A DNA stretch of 64,000 bases. It comes from Kitasatospora fiedleri (GTDB lineage Bacteria; Actinomycetota; Actinomycetes; Streptomycetales; Streptomycetaceae). The stretch is from NCBI RefSeq assembly GCF_948472415.1, contig NZ_OX419519.1:3658001-3722000 (forward strand). The letters are read 5' to 3'. The notes under the pieces are model-generated. The model was not told where the DNA came from, searched no databases, and saw nothing but the letters and a program-made list of their open reading frames with translations. Both the position numbers and the translations under genes were made by a program. This document shows positions 40,802-49,974 of this stretch, in pieces (position 1 is the stretch's first letter; every line of letters starts with the position of its first letter).

Positions 40802-40843
40802 GCACCCGGCAGGGGCCTCCGCCGGGCCCCTGCCGGCCCGCCG

Positions 40844-41692
40844 CTAGACGGTGCAGGCGGCCCGGAGGGCGGCGAGGTGCCGTTCGGTGAGGCCCAGCCC
40901 GTCCTGCCAGAAGTGCTCGAAGCCGGACCAGCCCAGGGCCAGTTCCTCGAAGGCCGCCTCCAGGTAGACCGCCTCCGCGCGGGCCAGCGGCTGCATCAGC
41001 GGGTCGACCCGGGCGATCAGGGCCGCCGAGCGGTCGTTGGTGAGCAGGTAGTCCGCGAGGACGGTCTCGCGGTCGACGCCGAGCGCGGTGAGCAGCAGCG
41101 CCGCCGTCCAGCCGGTGCGGTCCTTGCCGGCGGTGCAGTGGAAGAGCACCGGCGCGCCGTCCGCCTCGGTGATCAGCCGCAGCACGGTGGCGAAGCGGGA
41201 GCGGGCGACGGCGTCGGTGACGAACCAGCGGTACATCGAGGTCATCATCGCGGTGCCGCGCCCGTCCCCGAGGACGGCGTGCATCGCCGTCGGGTCGCCG
41301 GTGCCCAGCGCCCGGCGCAGTTCCACGTACAGGTCGAAGTCCGCGGAGAACACCGGCAGGTGGTGCAGGGTCGGTCCGAGCCCGTCGGCCGACGGCACGC
41401 TCAGGGTGGCCGCGGCGTCCACCGGCAGCACGGCCTCGGCCAGGCCGGGGACGAGGTCGGCGCCCAGGTGGCGGACCTCGTCGAGGCTGCGCAGGTCGAT
41501 GACGTGCCGCAGCCCGATCGCGCCGAGCAGCGCCCGGTCGGCCTCGCCGAGCCGGCTGAGCGCCTCGGTGCGCAGCAGCGCGCCCGGGCGCACGGTGCGG
41601 CCGTCCGCGGTGCGGTAGCCGCCGAGGTCGCGGGCGTTGACGGCGGCGGCCAGGCCGAGGCTTCTGGCGGTCTCGGTGGACGGCGCGGTCAC
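40844..41692 (-). CDS. tyrosine-protein phosphatase, DSP/PTP type
   Basis: A 282-residue phosphatase with NARDLGGYRTADGRTVRPGALLRTEAL, the substrate-linked RSLDEVRHLG and the catalytic loop VLFHCTAGKDRTGWTAALLL (Cys and Arg of the Cx5R motif, about residue 188). This is the PtpB-like family, with activity on phospho-Tyr or phosphoinositide possible. GTG 41692 follows GAGGAGGCACCC. Convergent with the sigma gene; not obviously linked to it. Confidence 0.93.
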   Translation of the reverse strand: MTAPSTETARSLGLAAAVNARDLGGYRTADGRTVRPGALLRTEALSRLGEADRALLGAIGLRHVIDLRSLDEVRHLGADLVPGLAEAVLPVDAAATLSVPSADGLGPTLHHLPVFSADFDLYVELRRALGTGDPTAMHAVLGDGRGTAMMTSMYRWFVTDAVARSRFATVLRLITEADGAPVLFHCTAGKDRTGWTAALLLTALGVDRETVLADYLLTNDRSAALIARVDPLMQPLARAEAVYLEAAFEELALGWSGFEHFWQDGLGLTERHLAALRAACTV

Positions 41693-41796
41693 GGGTGCCT
41701 CCTCGCGGCGGTGCGGCGGACCCGGTCAGTCTAGGCACGCCGGGCACCGGGGCCGCCGGTGGTGTCCGGTCGGCCCCGGGCGGGCGGGCGCGGGCG

Positions 41797-41997
41797 CTAC
41801 TTGACGGCCAGCCAGATCACGGCGGCGACGACCGCCAGGGCCACGATGGCCCCGATGACGATCACCGGGGTGCGGCTCGACGAGGAGCTGCTGCCGTAGG
41901 TGGTGACGGTGCCCGGGGCCTGCGGGGCCGGGGCCTCGTCGACGAACGCCCGGAACATCTGGGTCGAGCCGGCGGGGTCGTAGTCGTTGTCAGCCAT
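41797..41997 (-). CDS. small single-pass membrane protein
   Basis: A 66-residue protein: MADNDYDPAGSTQMFRAFVDE, a Ser-rich stretch (YGSSSSSS), then a C-terminal hydrophobic helix (TPVIVIGAIVALAVVAAVIWLAVK). It is tail-anchored with the N-terminus likely cytoplasmic. No family recognised. The ATG at 41997 is the start; the frame upstream is only antisense to the aldo/keto reductase gene. Confidence 0.72.
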   Translation of the reverse strand: MADNDYDPAGSTQMFRAFVDEAPAPQAPGTVTTYGSSSSSSRTPVIVIGAIVALAVVAAVIWLAVK

Positions 41998-42147
41998 GGA
42001 ACGGGACTCTAGCCCTCCGGGGCCGCCCGCCGACACCCCGGTCCCCGTCCCGGGCCCGGTCTGCACGGACCTCTCACCTCGGCCGACCGGGAGGTGAACG
42101 CGCGGCCTCCCGGAATCAAGCCGGACCCGGACGGGTTGTCCTCCGTC

Positions 42148-43104
42148 ATGACCAACAGTGAAGCCCCCCGGGTGACCCTCGGCCCCTCCGACCTCGCCGT
42201 CTCCCCGCTGGCGCTCGGCGGCAACGTGTTCGGCTGGACGGCCGACGCCGCGCAGTCCTTCGCCGTGCTCGACGCCTACGCGGCGGCGGGCGGCAACTTC
42301 ATCGACACCGCGGACGTCTACTCGGCCTGGGCGCCGGGCAACTCCGGCGGCGAGTCGGAGACGGTGATCGGCGACTGGCTGCGCAGCCGGGGCAACCGCG
42401 AGCAGATCGTGGTCGCCACCAAGGTCGGCTCGCTGCCCGGCCTGGACAACCTGCGGGCCGACACGATCAAGCGCGGCGCGGAGGCTTCGCTGCGCCGGCT
42501 CGGCGTCGAGCGGATCGACCTGTTCTACACCCACAAGGACGACCTCGACACCCCGGTGGAGGAGATCGTCACGGCGCTCGACGAGCTGGTCCGCGCGGGC
42601 AAGGTGCGCGAGGTCGCCGCGTCCAACATCGGCCCGGAGCGGCTGGCCGCCTCGCTGGAGTTCGCCGGGCGCGAGGGCCTGGCCACGTACGTCGCGGTGC
42701 AGCCGCACTACAACCTGGTCTCCCGGGACACCTACGAGGGCCCGCTGGCGGACGTGGTCGCCGCCCACGGCCTGTCGTCCGTCCCGTACTACGCGCTCGC
42801 CTCCGGCTTCCTGACCGGCAAGTACCGCCCGGGCACGGTCGTCGACTCCGCCCGCGCCCAGGGCGCCGGCCGCTACCTGGACGACCCGCGCGGCCCCCGG
42901 GTGCTCGCCGCCCTGGACGAGGTGGCCGCCGCCCACGGCACGCAGGTCGCGACGGTGGCCCTGGCCTGGCTCGCCGCACAGCCGACGGTGGCCGCCCCGC
43001 TGGCCAGCGCCCGCACGCCGGAGCAGCTGCCCCCGCTGCTGGCCGCCGCCTCGCTCCGGCTGACCGACGCCGAACTCAAGCTGCTCTCCGAGGCCTCCGC
43101 CTGA
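42148..43104 (+). CDS. aldo/keto reductase
   Basis: A 318-residue AKR with NFIDTADVYSAW (catalytic Asp, Tyr), the Lys of VVATKVGS, the His of FYTHKDD, RAGKVREVAASN and VAVQPHYNLVSRDTYEGPL. All four AKR catalytic residues are present. It reduces aldehydes/ketones with NADPH. ATG 42148 is chosen; the extension to 42094 has no ribosome site. A terminator hairpin lies just downstream. Confidence 0.95.
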   Translation: MTNSEAPRVTLGPSDLAVSPLALGGNVFGWTADAAQSFAVLDAYAAAGGNFIDTADVYSAWAPGNSGGESETVIGDWLRSRGNREQIVVATKVGSLPGLDNLRADTIKRGAEASLRRLGVERIDLFYTHKDDLDTPVEEIVTALDELVRAGKVREVAASNIGPERLAASLEFAGREGLATYVAVQPHYNLVSRDTYEGPLADVVAAHGLSSVPYYALASGFLTGKYRPGTVVDSARAQGAGRYLDDPRGPRVLAALDEVAAAHGTQVATVALAWLAAQPTVAAPLASARTPEQLPPLLAAASLRLTDAELKLLSEASA

Positions 43105-43122
43105 CCCCCGCCCCGGCACGCA

Positions 43123-43161
43123 CCGGCGCCCCTCCCACCGACGCAGCGGGAGGGGCGCCGG
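43123..43161. terminator. bidirectional terminator between the reductase and NlpC genes
   Basis: CCGGCGCCCCTCCC (43123-43136) pairs with GGGAGGGGCGCCGG (43148-43161), a perfect 14-bp stem and 11-base loop, between convergent genes. Confidence 0.82.
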
Positions 43162-43176
43162 CGTCTTCCCGGGCGC

Positions 43177-44139
43177 TCAGTAGCGGCCGAGGAAGTCCGG
43201 GTAGTAGCCGCTGGTGAGGCGGGAGACCCGGACGTTCGTCCCGGGGCGCGGGGCTTCGACGTACGTGCCGTCGCCGAGGTAGACGGCCACGTGGTGGATG
43301 CCGGAGGCCCGGTCGTTGCTGGACCAGAACAGCAGGTCGCCGCGTCGCAGTTGGCCGGAGCCGATCGGGGTGGCGGCCCGGTACTGGTCGGCGGCGACCC
43401 GGGGGGTGGAGATCCCGGCCCGGCGGAACGCCTGCTGGACCAGGCCCGAGCAGTCGAACCCGTCGGGTCCGTTGCCGCCCCACACGTACGGTTTGCCGAC
43501 CTGCGCCAGCGCGTAGGACACCGCCGCCTCGACCCCGCTCGCGGCGGGTCCGTCGGACTGCTCCGCGGACTGCCCGGCGGGGGCTGCGCTGTCGCCGGTC
43601 CGGGAGACGTAGACGTCGTAGTGGCTGGTGTAGCGCCACTCGCCGGCCGCGTTCCTGAACCAGTAGACCTTGCCGTCCCAACCCTGCCGGATTCCTCCGG
43701 AGGACTGCGCCGGGGCGGACTTCGACGGCTGGGGCTGCGGCTGCGCGCCCTTGGCGCCGCCGGTGCGGTCGAGGTAGACGTCGTACCACTTGGTGTAGCG
43801 CCACTCGCCGGCCGCGTTCTTGAACCAGTAGACCTTGCCGTCCCAGCCGGGGCCGGACGGTGCGGGCACGGCCTGCGCGGCGGTCGCGTCGAGGCCGAGA
43901 CCGGCCGCTCCGGCGCCCGCCAGCACGGTGCCGGCCAGCAGGGTCGAACGCACGGCCCGGTGTATTCGGCCCGCCCGCTCGGCCGCGCCGGACCCGCCGG
44001 TGCGGGCCGCCGGCCGGGCGCACGGGGCGCAGCGGCAGGTCGGGGCACCGTCGGATTCGGCGAAGCCCAGCAGCGGGGCCCCGGAGAAGTCCGGAAGGTC
44101 GGTGGGGTCGGTGGATATCGAGGCGAGCGCGGTGGTCAC
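43177..44139 (-). CDS. NlpC/P60 endopeptidase with two repeated WDGKVYWF modules
   Basis: This 320-residue protein has a N-terminal segment with cysteines CRCAPCARP, a membrane/signal region (about 62-85), then two near-copies of a module (GWDGKVYWFKNAAGEWRYT and GWDGKVYWFRNAAGEWRYT). The NlpC/P60 domain follows from about residue 210, with catalytic Cys in FDCSGLVQQAF and His in GIHHVAVYLGDGTYVEAP. It should cleave peptidoglycan stem peptides outside the cell. GTG 44139 overlaps the SPFH gene stop (GTGA), so both are translated together. Confidence 0.9.
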   Translation of the reverse strand: MTTALASISTDPTDLPDFSGAPLLGFAESDGAPTCRCAPCARPAARTGGSGAAERAGRIHRAVRSTLLAGTVLAGAGAAGLGLDATAAQAVPAPSGPGWDGKVYWFKNAAGEWRYTKWYDVYLDRTGGAKGAQPQPQPSKSAPAQSSGGIRQGWDGKVYWFRNAAGEWRYTSHYDVYVSRTGDSAAPAGQSAEQSDGPAASGVEAAVSYALAQVGKPYVWGGNGPDGFDCSGLVQQAFRRAGISTPRVAADQYRAATPIGSGQLRRGDLLFWSSNDRASGIHHVAVYLGDGTYVEAPRPGTNVRVSRLTSGYYPDFLGRY

Positions 44140-45518
44140 GCGGGTTTCCCTTCCTTGCGGTTCGGGCGGGCGGCCGGGGCGGGCACCGAGGCGGTGACCC
44201 CGGCCGGGGCGACGAACGCGACCAGCAGCTGCTCCATCAGGGCGCTGCGCGCGCTGTCGTCCAACTCGTGGGCGGTGGCGTGCTCCAGGCGTCGCACCGC
44301 GAGCGCCGCGGCCTCCACCGCGTCGTCCACCAGGACGGTCCGCAGCCCGGCGTCCAGGTCGGCGAGCCGGCGGCGGCGCATCGACTCGGCGACCTCCGGC
44401 GCGTAGTCCAGGGCCAGCGGCTGCACCGAGTAGACCTCGACCCCGGCCGGGGCGGTCTCGGCGGCCAGCGCCCGGGTCAGCTCGTCGGCGAACCACTGAC
44501 CGTCGCGCAGCGCGGGGCCCGGCGCGGAGTTGGAGTCGCACGGCAGCAGGGAGGCGGTTCGGGTGAGAACGGCCTGCACCTGCTCGCGCAGATACGTTTC
44601 GTGTTCGGCGATGCCCAGCGTCACCCGGGCGGTGTCCTTGACCCGCCAGACGATCAGCAGCCGCACCACCAGCGGCGTCCCGGCCCGGTCGGTGACGTGC
44701 ACCGGCTCGCTGCGCCAGTGCCGCAGCCGGACGTCCACCCGGCGGCGGCGCAGCAGCGGGTTCACCCAGAGCAGGCCGGTGCGGCGGACGGTGCCCCGGT
44801 AGCGGCCCCAGCGGGTCAGCACCCGGGTCTCGCCGCCCGGGTTGGACAGCATCCCGCCGAGCGCGGCCAGCATCACCAGCCCGATCGCGCTGACCGCGGC
44901 GACCGTGCCGTCGTCGACCGCGGCCCGCCCGCTGTCCAGCGCGGCCGGGCCGCGTAGGTCGGGCACCCCGGCCAGTCGCGGGAGCGCCCCGGCCCGGGCC
45001 AGCACCAGCAGCACCCCGGCCGCCCCGGCCAGCAGCACCAGCAGCGGCAGCCAGCCCGGCAGGGCGAAGGCGCGCCGCTCGCGCAGGGACTGGTCCGCGC
45101 GCGGCGGGCGGCGGTGGGTCGCGGCCTCCGCCGCCGGGGGCGCCGGCGGCTGCTTCGCGGTGGCCGCGCTGAGCCGGCGGAGCCCGCCGGGGACCGCGCC
45201 GCGCGGACCGGTGGCCGCGGCTGCGGGTTGGGCGGCGGCCGGTTCGGCGGCGGGGCGGGGCGCGGGCGGGAGCACGGACGGCTCGTCCGCGCCGACCGGC
45301 ACCAGGCGGGCCGGGTCGACGGCCGGGTTCACCACCGGGAGCGGCTGGGTGGCCGCGCATCGGTCGGGGTCGTCCTCGACCGGCGGGGCGGCCGTGATCA
45401 GCGGTTTGGCGACGGCCTTGGCGACCGCCTTGGTCAGCTGGGTCGCACCGACCGGGGGCTGGGGTGCGGCGGGGGGCCAGGAGTGGGGTCGCGGCGACGA
45501 GTCGCGGGTGACGTCCAT
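44136..45518 (-). CDS. SPFH/band 7 membrane protein
   Basis: The first ~140 of 460 residues are Ala/Pro-rich and disordered. Two hydrophobic helices lie at about 155-178 and 203-225. The SPFH domain follows (PGGETRVLTRWGRYRGTVRRTGLLWVNPLLRR, HWRSEPVHVTDRAGTPLVVRLLIVWRV, AVLTRTASLLPCD). SPFH proteins scaffold membrane microdomains. The coupled NlpC gene suggests the pair organises a local cell-wall hydrolase. Start ATG 45518 with AGGA upstream. Confidence 0.86.
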   Translation of the reverse strand: MDVTRDSSPRPHSWPPAAPQPPVGATQLTKAVAKAVAKPLITAAPPVEDDPDRCAATQPLPVVNPAVDPARLVPVGADEPSVLPPAPRPAAEPAAAQPAAAATGPRGAVPGGLRRLSAATAKQPPAPPAAEAATHRRPPRADQSLRERRAFALPGWLPLLVLLAGAAGVLLVLARAGALPRLAGVPDLRGPAALDSGRAAVDDGTVAAVSAIGLVMLAALGGMLSNPGGETRVLTRWGRYRGTVRRTGLLWVNPLLRRRRVDVRLRHWRSEPVHVTDRAGTPLVVRLLIVWRVKDTARVTLGIAEHETYLREQVQAVLTRTASLLPCDSNSAPGPALRDGQWFADELTRALAAETAPAGVEVYSVQPLALDYAPEVAESMRRRRLADLDAGLRTVLVDDAVEAAALAVRRLEHATAHELDDSARSALMEQLLVAFVAPAGVTASVPAPAARPNRKEGKPA

Positions 45519-45658
45519 GCACGTGTCCTAAGGGTCAGTGTGGCGCGCAACGGGCGGCCCGGATCTGACGGGCAGTGCCAGACTCAGGCTAGGTTGATAA
45601 GTCATCAAATGCGACATTTAGCAGGCAGTGTGTCGGTCTGTCCGCTATGCGGATGCGC

Positions 45659-45700
45659 GTCGGCCCGCCCGCCCTGAACTGCGGGAACGAGCGGGCCGAC
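45659..45700 (-). terminator. terminator downstream of the large Ig-like protein gene
   Basis: GTCGGCCCGC (45659-45668) pairs with GCGGGCCGAC (45691-45700), a 10-bp stem. It lies 29 bp past the stop codon of the leftward gene at 45730. The rest of the 211-bp gap between that gene and the SPFH start is A+T-richer and may hold the SPFH promoter. Confidence 0.6.
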
Positions 45701-45729
45701 CGGAGATCGGAACCGGACCGGACGGTCCG

Positions 45730-48700
45730 TCAGCGACGCCGGGTACCACTCCCCCGGCCGAACACCCGACGAGTCAGCAATCCCACGCCCGCCGCGACCA
45801 GCAGCGCCCCGCAGGCCAGCCCGCGCCACCCGGTGGCCGCCGCCCGGTGCGCCGCCGCCACCACGTCCGGCGGCGGCGCGGCCGGCGTCCGCGACTGCGG
45901 CGGTGCCTGCACCGCCTCGTCCGCCGGATCGTCCGGGGCCGAGTCCCCGTCGGCCTCCGGCCCCGAACCCGGATCGGGAGCGTGAGCAGGATCGGAAGCG
46001 AGGGCTGACGGGGCGTCGGACGACGGGGCCGGCGCCTGGACGGACGGGGACGCCGAGGGCGAGAGCGGCGCGGAGGCGGGAGCGGGCCCGGCCGGGGCCG
46101 GGGACGGCGGGGCGGACAGCACCGTCACGTCCGCCGAGGCCCGCCGGGTCGCACTCGGCGCCACCGGCGGCAACGGCGTGCCGACCGGGGGCGTCGCGAC
46201 CGGCGGCGCAGTCGTCGCGGGCGGTGCGGTCGCGGGCGGCGCGACCCGGCTCGGCGTGGCCGTCGCGGGCTGCACCGGCCGGGCAGGCGCCCCGGGCGGC
46301 ACGGGCACCGGGGCGACCTGACCACCCGTCGGGTCGGCGGTCGGCGGCACCGCGCCAGCGTGCGCCTCGGACGGCGAGGGCGTGGCCGGGACGCCGGGTG
46401 CGCTCGGCACGTCCGGGAGGACGCTCGGCGAGGGCGGGGCGGAAGCGGTCGACGCGTCCGGGGTCGGCACGACGATCGGCACCAGGTCGGACGGCACCGG
46501 CAGCGTCAGCTCGGGCTCGACCGCCTTGTCCGCCCCCGGCGCGGACGCGGACGCCGACGCGAAGGCCGACGCGGAGGTCGACGCGCTCGGCGACGGGGCG
46601 GACGTGGGCGTCGGGCTCGCGTCCGCACCGGCCGGGACACCCGTCGGCGGGACCACGATCGGCAGCACCTCGGGCGGCACCGGCGCGTCCGGCACCGCCG
46701 GGGAGGACGACACCGCGGGCGAGCCGGAGGGCACAGCGCTCGACGGCGCGCCGGACGCGGAGGCCGACGCGCTCGGCGACGGGGCGGACGTGGGCGTCGG
46801 GCTCGCGTCCACACCGGCCGGGACGTCCGTCGGCGGGACCACGATCGGCACCGACACGTCCGACGCCGCCGGGGAAGGCGCTGCGCTCGACGGCAGGTCG
46901 GACGCCGACACGGACACCGACGCCGACGCGCTCGGCACGTCCGCCGCCGCCGGCGACGCGCTCGCACTCGCACTCGGCTCCGCACTCGGGCTCGGGCTCG
47001 CGCTCGCGCCCCCGCCTGCCGTCGCGGCGAGGTGGACCGGGACCGGGTCGCCCGGGGTGCCGTTGCCCGCGGGGTCGGTGGCGGTGGCGAGGAGGGTGAG
47101 GTCGCCGGGGGTGAGGTCGCGGGCGGGGGTGCAGGACCAGGTGCCGTCGGCGGCGGTGACGGCGCTGCAGATGGTGGTGCGTTCGTCGCCGTGGCCGGTG
47201 GCGGCGGTGACGGTGACGGTGGTGCCGGGCTCGGCGCGGCCGGTGATCCGGGGGCGGGCGGTGTGCAGGAGTTCGCCGCTGCCGGGGGCGGTGAGCTGCG
47301 GGCGGTCGGGGGCGGCGGTGTCGACGGTGAGGGCGACCGCCTTGCCGTCGGAGCGGTTGCCGGCGCCGTCGGCGGCCCGCGGGGTGAGCTGGTAGCGGCC
47401 GTCGGCGAGGTTCTCGACCGGCAGGCAGGACCAGGTGCCGTCGGCGGCGACGGCGGTGGAGCAGAGTTCGCCGCCGTCCCGGCCGGGGGTGCCCGCGGTG
47501 ACGGTGACGGTGGAGCCGGGTTCGCCGAGGCCGGTGAGCAGCAGGCCGGGGTCGTTGGTGTAGGCGGGCAGGGTGAGGACGGGGGCGGTGGGCGGCGTGG
47601 TCCGGACGGTCAGCCGGAACTCGTCGCCGCGCAGCACCATGCCGCTGCGGGTGGTCTCCACCGGCACCAGGGTGTGGGTGCCCTCGGTGAGCGGCTGGTC
47701 GGGGCGGCAGTTCCAGGAGCCGTCGTTGCCGGCCTTGGCGGTGCACAGGGTGGCGCCGTTCTCCTGGACGGCGATGCTCGCCCCGGCGACCGCGCCGTCG
47801 CCGCGGAACTCGGGGCGGGGCTCCCGGGTGGTGCTGCCGGGGATGGGCAGGCCGACCTGGGGCTTGGCGGCGCCGATCGCGATGCCGACCTTCTGGTCGA
47901 CGACCTGCCCGGAGTCGGCGAAGCCGCCGGGGGTGACGACCTGGGCGCCGCTGCGGGCCAGCCGCAGCCGGACCCAGGTGTCGCCGCCGGTGGCCCCGGC
48001 CGGGACCTGCCACTCCAGGGCGGTGCGGTCCGCCCCGGCGGGGACCTCGGTCTGCACCCGCTCCAGCGGGTCGAAGCGGCCGTTGTGGTCGAAGTCGATC
48101 CAGCCGGCCAGGACGGCGGGGCCGCTGCCCGCGTTGACCGGCACGTCCAGGTGGTAGGAGCGGCCGACGGCGGTCTCGGCGGGGAAGCTCAGCGTGGGGT
48201 CGGCGCCCTGGTACTCGGCGCGGCCGGGCTGGAGCAGCGGCGGGGGCGGGCTGGCCCAGGGGCTGCGGCGGCTCTCCCCGCCGTCGATCTCCACGCTGGG
48301 GGCGACCGGCCCGGCGTCGGGCGCCGGCGGGGGCGGGCTCGCGGGCGGGCCGGGCTGGAGCGGCCGCTCGACGGTCTGGGCCAGGCCGGGGCGGGCCCGG
48401 GTGGCGGTGGTCGCGGCGTCCTGCCCGAGGAACAGGTCGGAGACCAGGTGGGAGACGTTCCCGTAGTCCTGCGGGGCGCTGCCGAGGCCCTCGTCGAGGG
48501 TGACGGTGTACGCCTGGCGGAGCGGGGCGGGCGGGGTGGTGGAGCCGTTCTCGGCGGTGGAGCGCTGCTCGACCCGCAGCGACACGGTCGAGACGGTGCC
48601 GGCGAGTTCGAGGGTGCCGGTGCCGTCGACGCTGCCGTCCGGCCCGGCGTCGGGGGCGGGGGCGAGCTCGCCGGAGCCGACCGCCCAGCCGCGCCAGCCG

Positions 48701-49248
48701 GTGCGGCCGACCAGGGCGGGGGCGGCGGGGCTGCCGCCGGTGACGGTCAGCCGGGTGCTGGTGCCGGTGCTGCCGTCCTTCGACGTGGCCTTCCCGGCCA
48801 GGCCGCTGACGTGCAGTCGGGGGTTGCGGACCGGGCGGGAGAAGGAGAGCTGGAGGGTGCCGAGGGTGTGCCAGGAGCCGTCGGCGCCGGGGCGGCGCTC
48901 GGCGGCCCGGAAGGTCTCGGCCGGATCGCCGGGGCGGATGCCGTCGGTGTAGGGGCTGCCGCTGTCGCCGGGGCGGTCGGCGAGCCGGCCGGGGGCGGTG
49001 TCGACGCTCACCCCGGGGACGGCCGCGTAGTCGAACTGGACGGTGAGGCCGGAGGGCAGGACGGCGCGCCGCTCGGCGGACCAGGCGTCCGGGGTCTGCT
49101 GGGCGGCCGTCGGCGGGATGCCCAGGCCGGTGAGCAGCCCGGTGGCGATCAGGGCGGCGGTGCGGCGGCCGATGCGGGGGCGGGCCCGGTCACGGTCGGC
49201 CGGGCGGACGTCGGGGGCCGGGGCCCGGTGCGGGAACTGTCGGCACAT
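45730..49248 (-). CDS. large cell-surface protein with GEVED and Ig-like repeats and a Ser/Pro-rich stalk
   Basis: This 1172-residue protein has a signal peptide (about 25-45, ending PPTAAQ), an N-terminal beta domain and a GEVED-type domain (about 375-460, AVLAGWIDFDHNGRFDPLERVQ). At least three bacterial Ig-like repeats follow to about 770, each with the pattern GEPGSTVTVTAG...G...C...ADGTWSC. After about 340 residues of Ala/Ser/Pro/Thr-rich repeats comes a C-terminal membrane helix (CGALLVAAGVGLLTRRVFGRG). No LPxTG is seen, so it is held by the helix. ATG 49248 follows GAGGAGAG. Likely an adhesin or wall scaffold. Confidence 0.85.
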   Translation of the reverse strand: MCRQFPHRAPAPDVRPADRDRARPRIGRRTAALIATGLLTGLGIPPTAAQQTPDAWSAERRAVLPSGLTVQFDYAAVPGVSVDTAPGRLADRPGDSGSPYTDGIRPGDPAETFRAAERRPGADGSWHTLGTLQLSFSRPVRNPRLHVSGLAGKATSKDGSTGTSTRLTVTGGSPAAPALVGRTGWRGWAVGSGELAPAPDAGPDGSVDGTGTLELAGTVSTVSLRVEQRSTAENGSTTPPAPLRQAYTVTLDEGLGSAPQDYGNVSHLVSDLFLGQDAATTATRARPGLAQTVERPLQPGPPASPPPPAPDAGPVAPSVEIDGGESRRSPWASPPPPLLQPGRAEYQGADPTLSFPAETAVGRSYHLDVPVNAGSGPAVLAGWIDFDHNGRFDPLERVQTEVPAGADRTALEWQVPAGATGGDTWVRLRLARSGAQVVTPGGFADSGQVVDQKVGIAIGAAKPQVGLPIPGSTTREPRPEFRGDGAVAGASIAVQENGATLCTAKAGNDGSWNCRPDQPLTEGTHTLVPVETTRSGMVLRGDEFRLTVRTTPPTAPVLTLPAYTNDPGLLLTGLGEPGSTVTVTAGTPGRDGGELCSTAVAADGTWSCLPVENLADGRYQLTPRAADGAGNRSDGKAVALTVDTAAPDRPQLTAPGSGELLHTARPRITGRAEPGTTVTVTAATGHGDERTTICSAVTAADGTWSCTPARDLTPGDLTLLATATDPAGNGTPGDPVPVHLAATAGGGASASPSPSAEPSASASASPAAADVPSASASVSVSASDLPSSAAPSPAASDVSVPIVVPPTDVPAGVDASPTPTSAPSPSASASASGAPSSAVPSGSPAVSSSPAVPDAPVPPEVLPIVVPPTGVPAGADASPTPTSAPSPSASTSASAFASASASAPGADKAVEPELTLPVPSDLVPIVVPTPDASTASAPPSPSVLPDVPSAPGVPATPSPSEAHAGAVPPTADPTGGQVAPVPVPPGAPARPVQPATATPSRVAPPATAPPATTAPPVATPPVGTPLPPVAPSATRRASADVTVLSAPPSPAPAGPAPASAPLSPSASPSVQAPAPSSDAPSALASDPAHAPDPGSGPEADGDSAPDDPADEAVQAPPQSRTPAAPPPDVVAAAHRAAATGWRGLACGALLVAAGVGLLTRRVFGRGSGTRRR

Positions 49249-49547
49249 CCGGCTCTCCTCTCGGTGTCGTCGCCCCCCGGAATCGCGGTCCGATCGCCCT
49301 GCACCCGAATGGTCATGACGATCCGACAAAAGGTAATCACGATCTGGTTTCGGTCATACCGCGACACCTGCTCATTTCCGCCGACACCACCCGATTGGCG
49401 GCCACTCGGTCAGCAGTGTCTGGATACCCGCCCGACTCACCGTCAACTCCCGCGAACGGGAACCAATCGGGCACTACCGCCCACTGGTTGACTTCCCGTC
49501 AGCCATCCCTGTTCGAATTGGTGGGTTTATCAGTAGAGTCGGCGGGC
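49248..49547. other. 300-bp divergent promoter region of the surface protein and globin genes
   Basis: The gap is A+T-rich for this genome (GACAAAAGGTAATCACGATC, GGTGGGTTTATCAGTAGAG). TAGAGT at 49534-49539 is a possible -10 for the globin gene. A CGATTGG/CCAATCG inverted pair flanks 49391-49470. No operator for a known nitric-oxide regulator can be identified with confidence. Confidence 0.4.
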
Positions 49548-49964
49548 GTGACAATCGATCCCACTCTCATCAAGAGCAGCTTCGCCGTCGTCGAGCCCCA
49601 CGGCAGCGAAGTCACCGCCTACTTCTACACGCACCTGTTCGAGCACAACCCGGATGTCCGCAAGCTCTTCGCCGAGCACATGAACGAGCAGCAGGACCGC
49701 CTCTGGGCCGCGATAGGCACCCTGGTCGACCGGCTGGAGGACACCGACACCGTGGTCAACGTGCTCCAGGGCCTGGGCCGCCGGCACGCCGGCTACGGCG
49801 CCCTCCCCGAGCACTTCCCGGCCGTCGGCGGCAGCCTGCTCGCCGCGCTCGCGCACTTCGCCGGCGACGCCTGGACCCCGGAGGTCGAAGCCGCGTGGAC
49901 GGCGCTCTACGGCGTCATCACCGAGGTCATGAGCGCGGCGCTGACCGAAGAAGCCACGGGCTGA
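49548..49964 (+). CDS. single-domain globin
   Basis: A 138-residue bacterial haemoglobin (Vitreoscilla type): VTAYFYTHLFEHNPDVRKLFAEHMNEQQDRLWAAIGTLVDRLEDTDTV then LGRRHAGYGALPEHFPAVGGSLLAALAHFAG. The proximal haem His is in GRRHAGY and the PEHFP signature follows. The reductase domain is absent. It is followed 10 bp later by a flavohaemoglobin paralogue, so the genes are cotranscribed. GTG 49548 begins at the globin start. It binds O2 or NO. Confidence 0.92.
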   Translation: MTIDPTLIKSSFAVVEPHGSEVTAYFYTHLFEHNPDVRKLFAEHMNEQQDRLWAAIGTLVDRLEDTDTVVNVLQGLGRRHAGYGALPEHFPAVGGSLLAALAHFAGDAWTPEVEAAWTALYGVITEVMSAALTEEATG

Positions 49965-49974
49965 GAGCCCCCCG

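Noticed and set aside
46360..49491. A 1043-codon rightward open frame antisense to the surface protein
   Set aside because: It is the usual G+C-rich shadow frame: Arg/Gly-rich with no family signal. The leftward frame has a signal peptide, Ig repeats and a ribosome site.
49320..49547. NsrR or other NO-regulator operator before the globin gene
   Set aside because: No match to a known consensus that I can defend; only an A+T-rich gap is seen.
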